Shown here piece by piece: positions 62,492 to 64,000 of a stretch of 64,000 nucleotides of DNA. A program made the translations under genes and the position numbers. The stretch covers positions 9,554,772 through 9,618,771 of the forward strand of contig NC_083326.1 in assembly GCF_963455315.2 (NCBI RefSeq), given 5' to 3'. This DNA comes from Globicephala melas (taxonomy: Eukaryota > Chordata > Mammalia > Artiodactyla > Delphinidae). The notes below the pieces were generated by a model. It was not told the origin of the DNA, did no database searches, and saw only the letters and a program-made list of their open reading frames with translations. Each line of letters opens with the position of its first letter. Position 1 is the stretch's first letter.

Positions 62492-64000
62492 GTAGGCACC
62501 TCAGCTTTATTTCCTGTGCTGCTCTGCTTGTCCTGTGATTGCTTACCTCCTGTGCACTGCTCATGACTTTTGTGTATTAGTTTTCTGTCCCAGTATCTCA
62601 GTTGACCCCGACCCTTTCTGATTGTCTCTCCTTGCCCCCTCTGACCTTGGAATTCTTCTAATGGAGCCTACAAATGCACACACAAACACATTTCATTTGT
62701 GTTGCTTCCTGAAAGATGTGCATTCCATTAGTATAGACCTTTTGCTTTAGATTCTGTGCAGCATTAGGATAACCTTGTAGTGGAATGCCTCTGAGCCTAA
62801 ATGACTAAAAAGAAGACGGTTGTTTGGCAGTTATAAAATACAAAAGACACTTAATGACTGTGTATTTTTATAGGCAACATAGGAAGGAGGTTTGTCTGAG
62901 GATTTTTAGTTTCTCACTTAGCTTTTAGCTTCTTACTTAAATCATAAGGCTCGGAAAACACTTGATATTGACTGACGGAAATTGAACTTAATGAGTATTT
63001 CACAGTGAAAGATGTTATTTTGCCAAATATTTCTGATAACATCGATGCCTAATTAAAGCATCCATTAGAAGCCTGTAACGTTAATTTAGTATGAAAAATA
63101 TAATGGAGTTCTATCAGAGATTTTGCATTTAAATGGTCACTTTAGGCTTTTAATACATGTCTCCATAGCATATAATTATTATGAAGAATATTGTATAACT
63201 AAAAATGTGCACATTGTAGTCCAATTAACTTGAACCATTGGGTTAGGCGCATGTAAGAGTCACTCCTGTTTCTTCTTTTTCTCGCATACCAGCAGTGGAT
63301 AGCATTATTATAAATTAACAAAGCAATTCAGTCATTCTGTGATACAGAGATAAGCTTGGAAATAACAGTTCAGATGGCACACTTACTTTATGTGAGTTAC
63401 TTTTTGAATTTTACAAAATGAAAAGATAATGTGAAAATTCCAAATGTGGTTTAAATTTAAGTTGAAGACTAGTTTTCTCTAATAAATTGCTCTTACTGCA
63501 ATAACAAACAGAATTTCCATTTGAGCTGGCATATATGGAAAAAGAATAGAGACATAAAATCTCCCCCAAATCTTATATACTCAGTTGTCACTCTGCCACG
63601 CTTTTTGAAACTGAGGGTGGCTCATTCTAATTTTTTCTTCCCCTTACTGTTATGATCTATTTTCATTGGTTCTGTTTCAGTACTTTTGTAGATTTTGATT
63701 TGTTTACATGATGACTTTTATTATGTTATAAACAGATATTTATAAGCATATGGTAAATCAATAGGTAATAAGTTTAAGAAGAAAAAAAACAAAATAGAAA
63801 TTGTCTAAATAAAAACAAGTTCTGATAGAAAAAAATATATATTGGGGTAAAGGATAAATAAGTCATATTAAAAAAAAAAAAAAAGAAGTCATATACTACC
63901 CAATTTTCCAATTTATTTAAATAAATGTCATCACACAGTCTATGTGAACAATACAATGTTTTTGGTTTTTTTTAAGTTTTTACTTTATTTTTTTATACAG
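62492..64000 (+). other. DCC: DCC intron, 5' part
   Basis: GTAGGC donor at 62492. AT-rich sequence with no recognised repeat until about 63962, apart from an A run at 63871-63884. The acceptor lies beyond the window. Confidence 0.88.
63962..64000 (-). mobile_element. L1 3' end cut by the window edge
   Basis: The last 39 bases (T-rich, ending TTTTTTTATACAG) match the start of the reverse-complement L1 3' UTR seen at 16976. Only the first bases are in view. Confidence 0.55.

Overview
The window is a piece of a mammalian nuclear genome. It lies inside one large gene on the + strand, DCC (netrin-1 receptor), and covers five consecutive coding exons plus their introns. The exons at 5148-5342, 45665-45760, 51575-51807, 57022-57160 and 62384-62491 join without frame breaks (771 nt, 257 codons). 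They encode fibronectin type III domain 4, the FN4-FN5 linker, FN5 and the start of FN6. No promoter, first exon, last exon or polyadenylation region of the gene is present, and I see no second protein-coding gene.

The organism is most likely a cetacean (whale or dolphin). Eleven tRNA-Glu-derived SINEs of the CHR family are present, in the short form with a central GGCCATGGCTCACGGGCC-like block and in the longer form with an ACAACTACTGAGCC block. These are characteristic of Cetacea and their close relatives. The L1 3' ends and an 80-bp mariner MITE are also of cetartiodactyl type.

Layout: 1-5147 is the end of an upstream intron (old L1 with nested SINE, L2, two more CHR SINEs, MIRs). The 40.3-kb intron 5343-45664 is the repeat-rich part. 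It holds a composite L1 with an LTR, a SINE and a younger L1 inside it (7050-10915), an L1 with a mariner MITE and a SINE (13230-15075), an MLT1-like LTR containing a Tigger1 transposon that itself contains two SINEs (17648-20044), a 3-kb sense L1 (21813-24795), a 5'-inverted L1 inside an old LTR-like repeat (25970-28284), two further antisense L1 blocks (31440-33030), hAT MITEs, MIR/L2 remnants and several microsatellites. The three 5-6 kb introns downstream are poorer in young repeats; they hold a 33-bp minisatellite, one CHR SINE with an odd 5' flank, an L1 3' UTR and MIR/L2 pieces. The window stops inside another L1 3' end.

The most informative biology is in the exon at 51575. It has two acceptor sites exactly 60 nt apart (ccag|AT twice), which matches the known long/short DCC isoforms differing by 20 residues in the FN4-FN5 linker. 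Seven YCAY motifs (the NOVA-binding tetramer) lie in the 130 bp of intron just upstream. No previously undescribed system was found; the remaining interest is in the nested and rearranged transposable elements and two unnamed tandem repeats.
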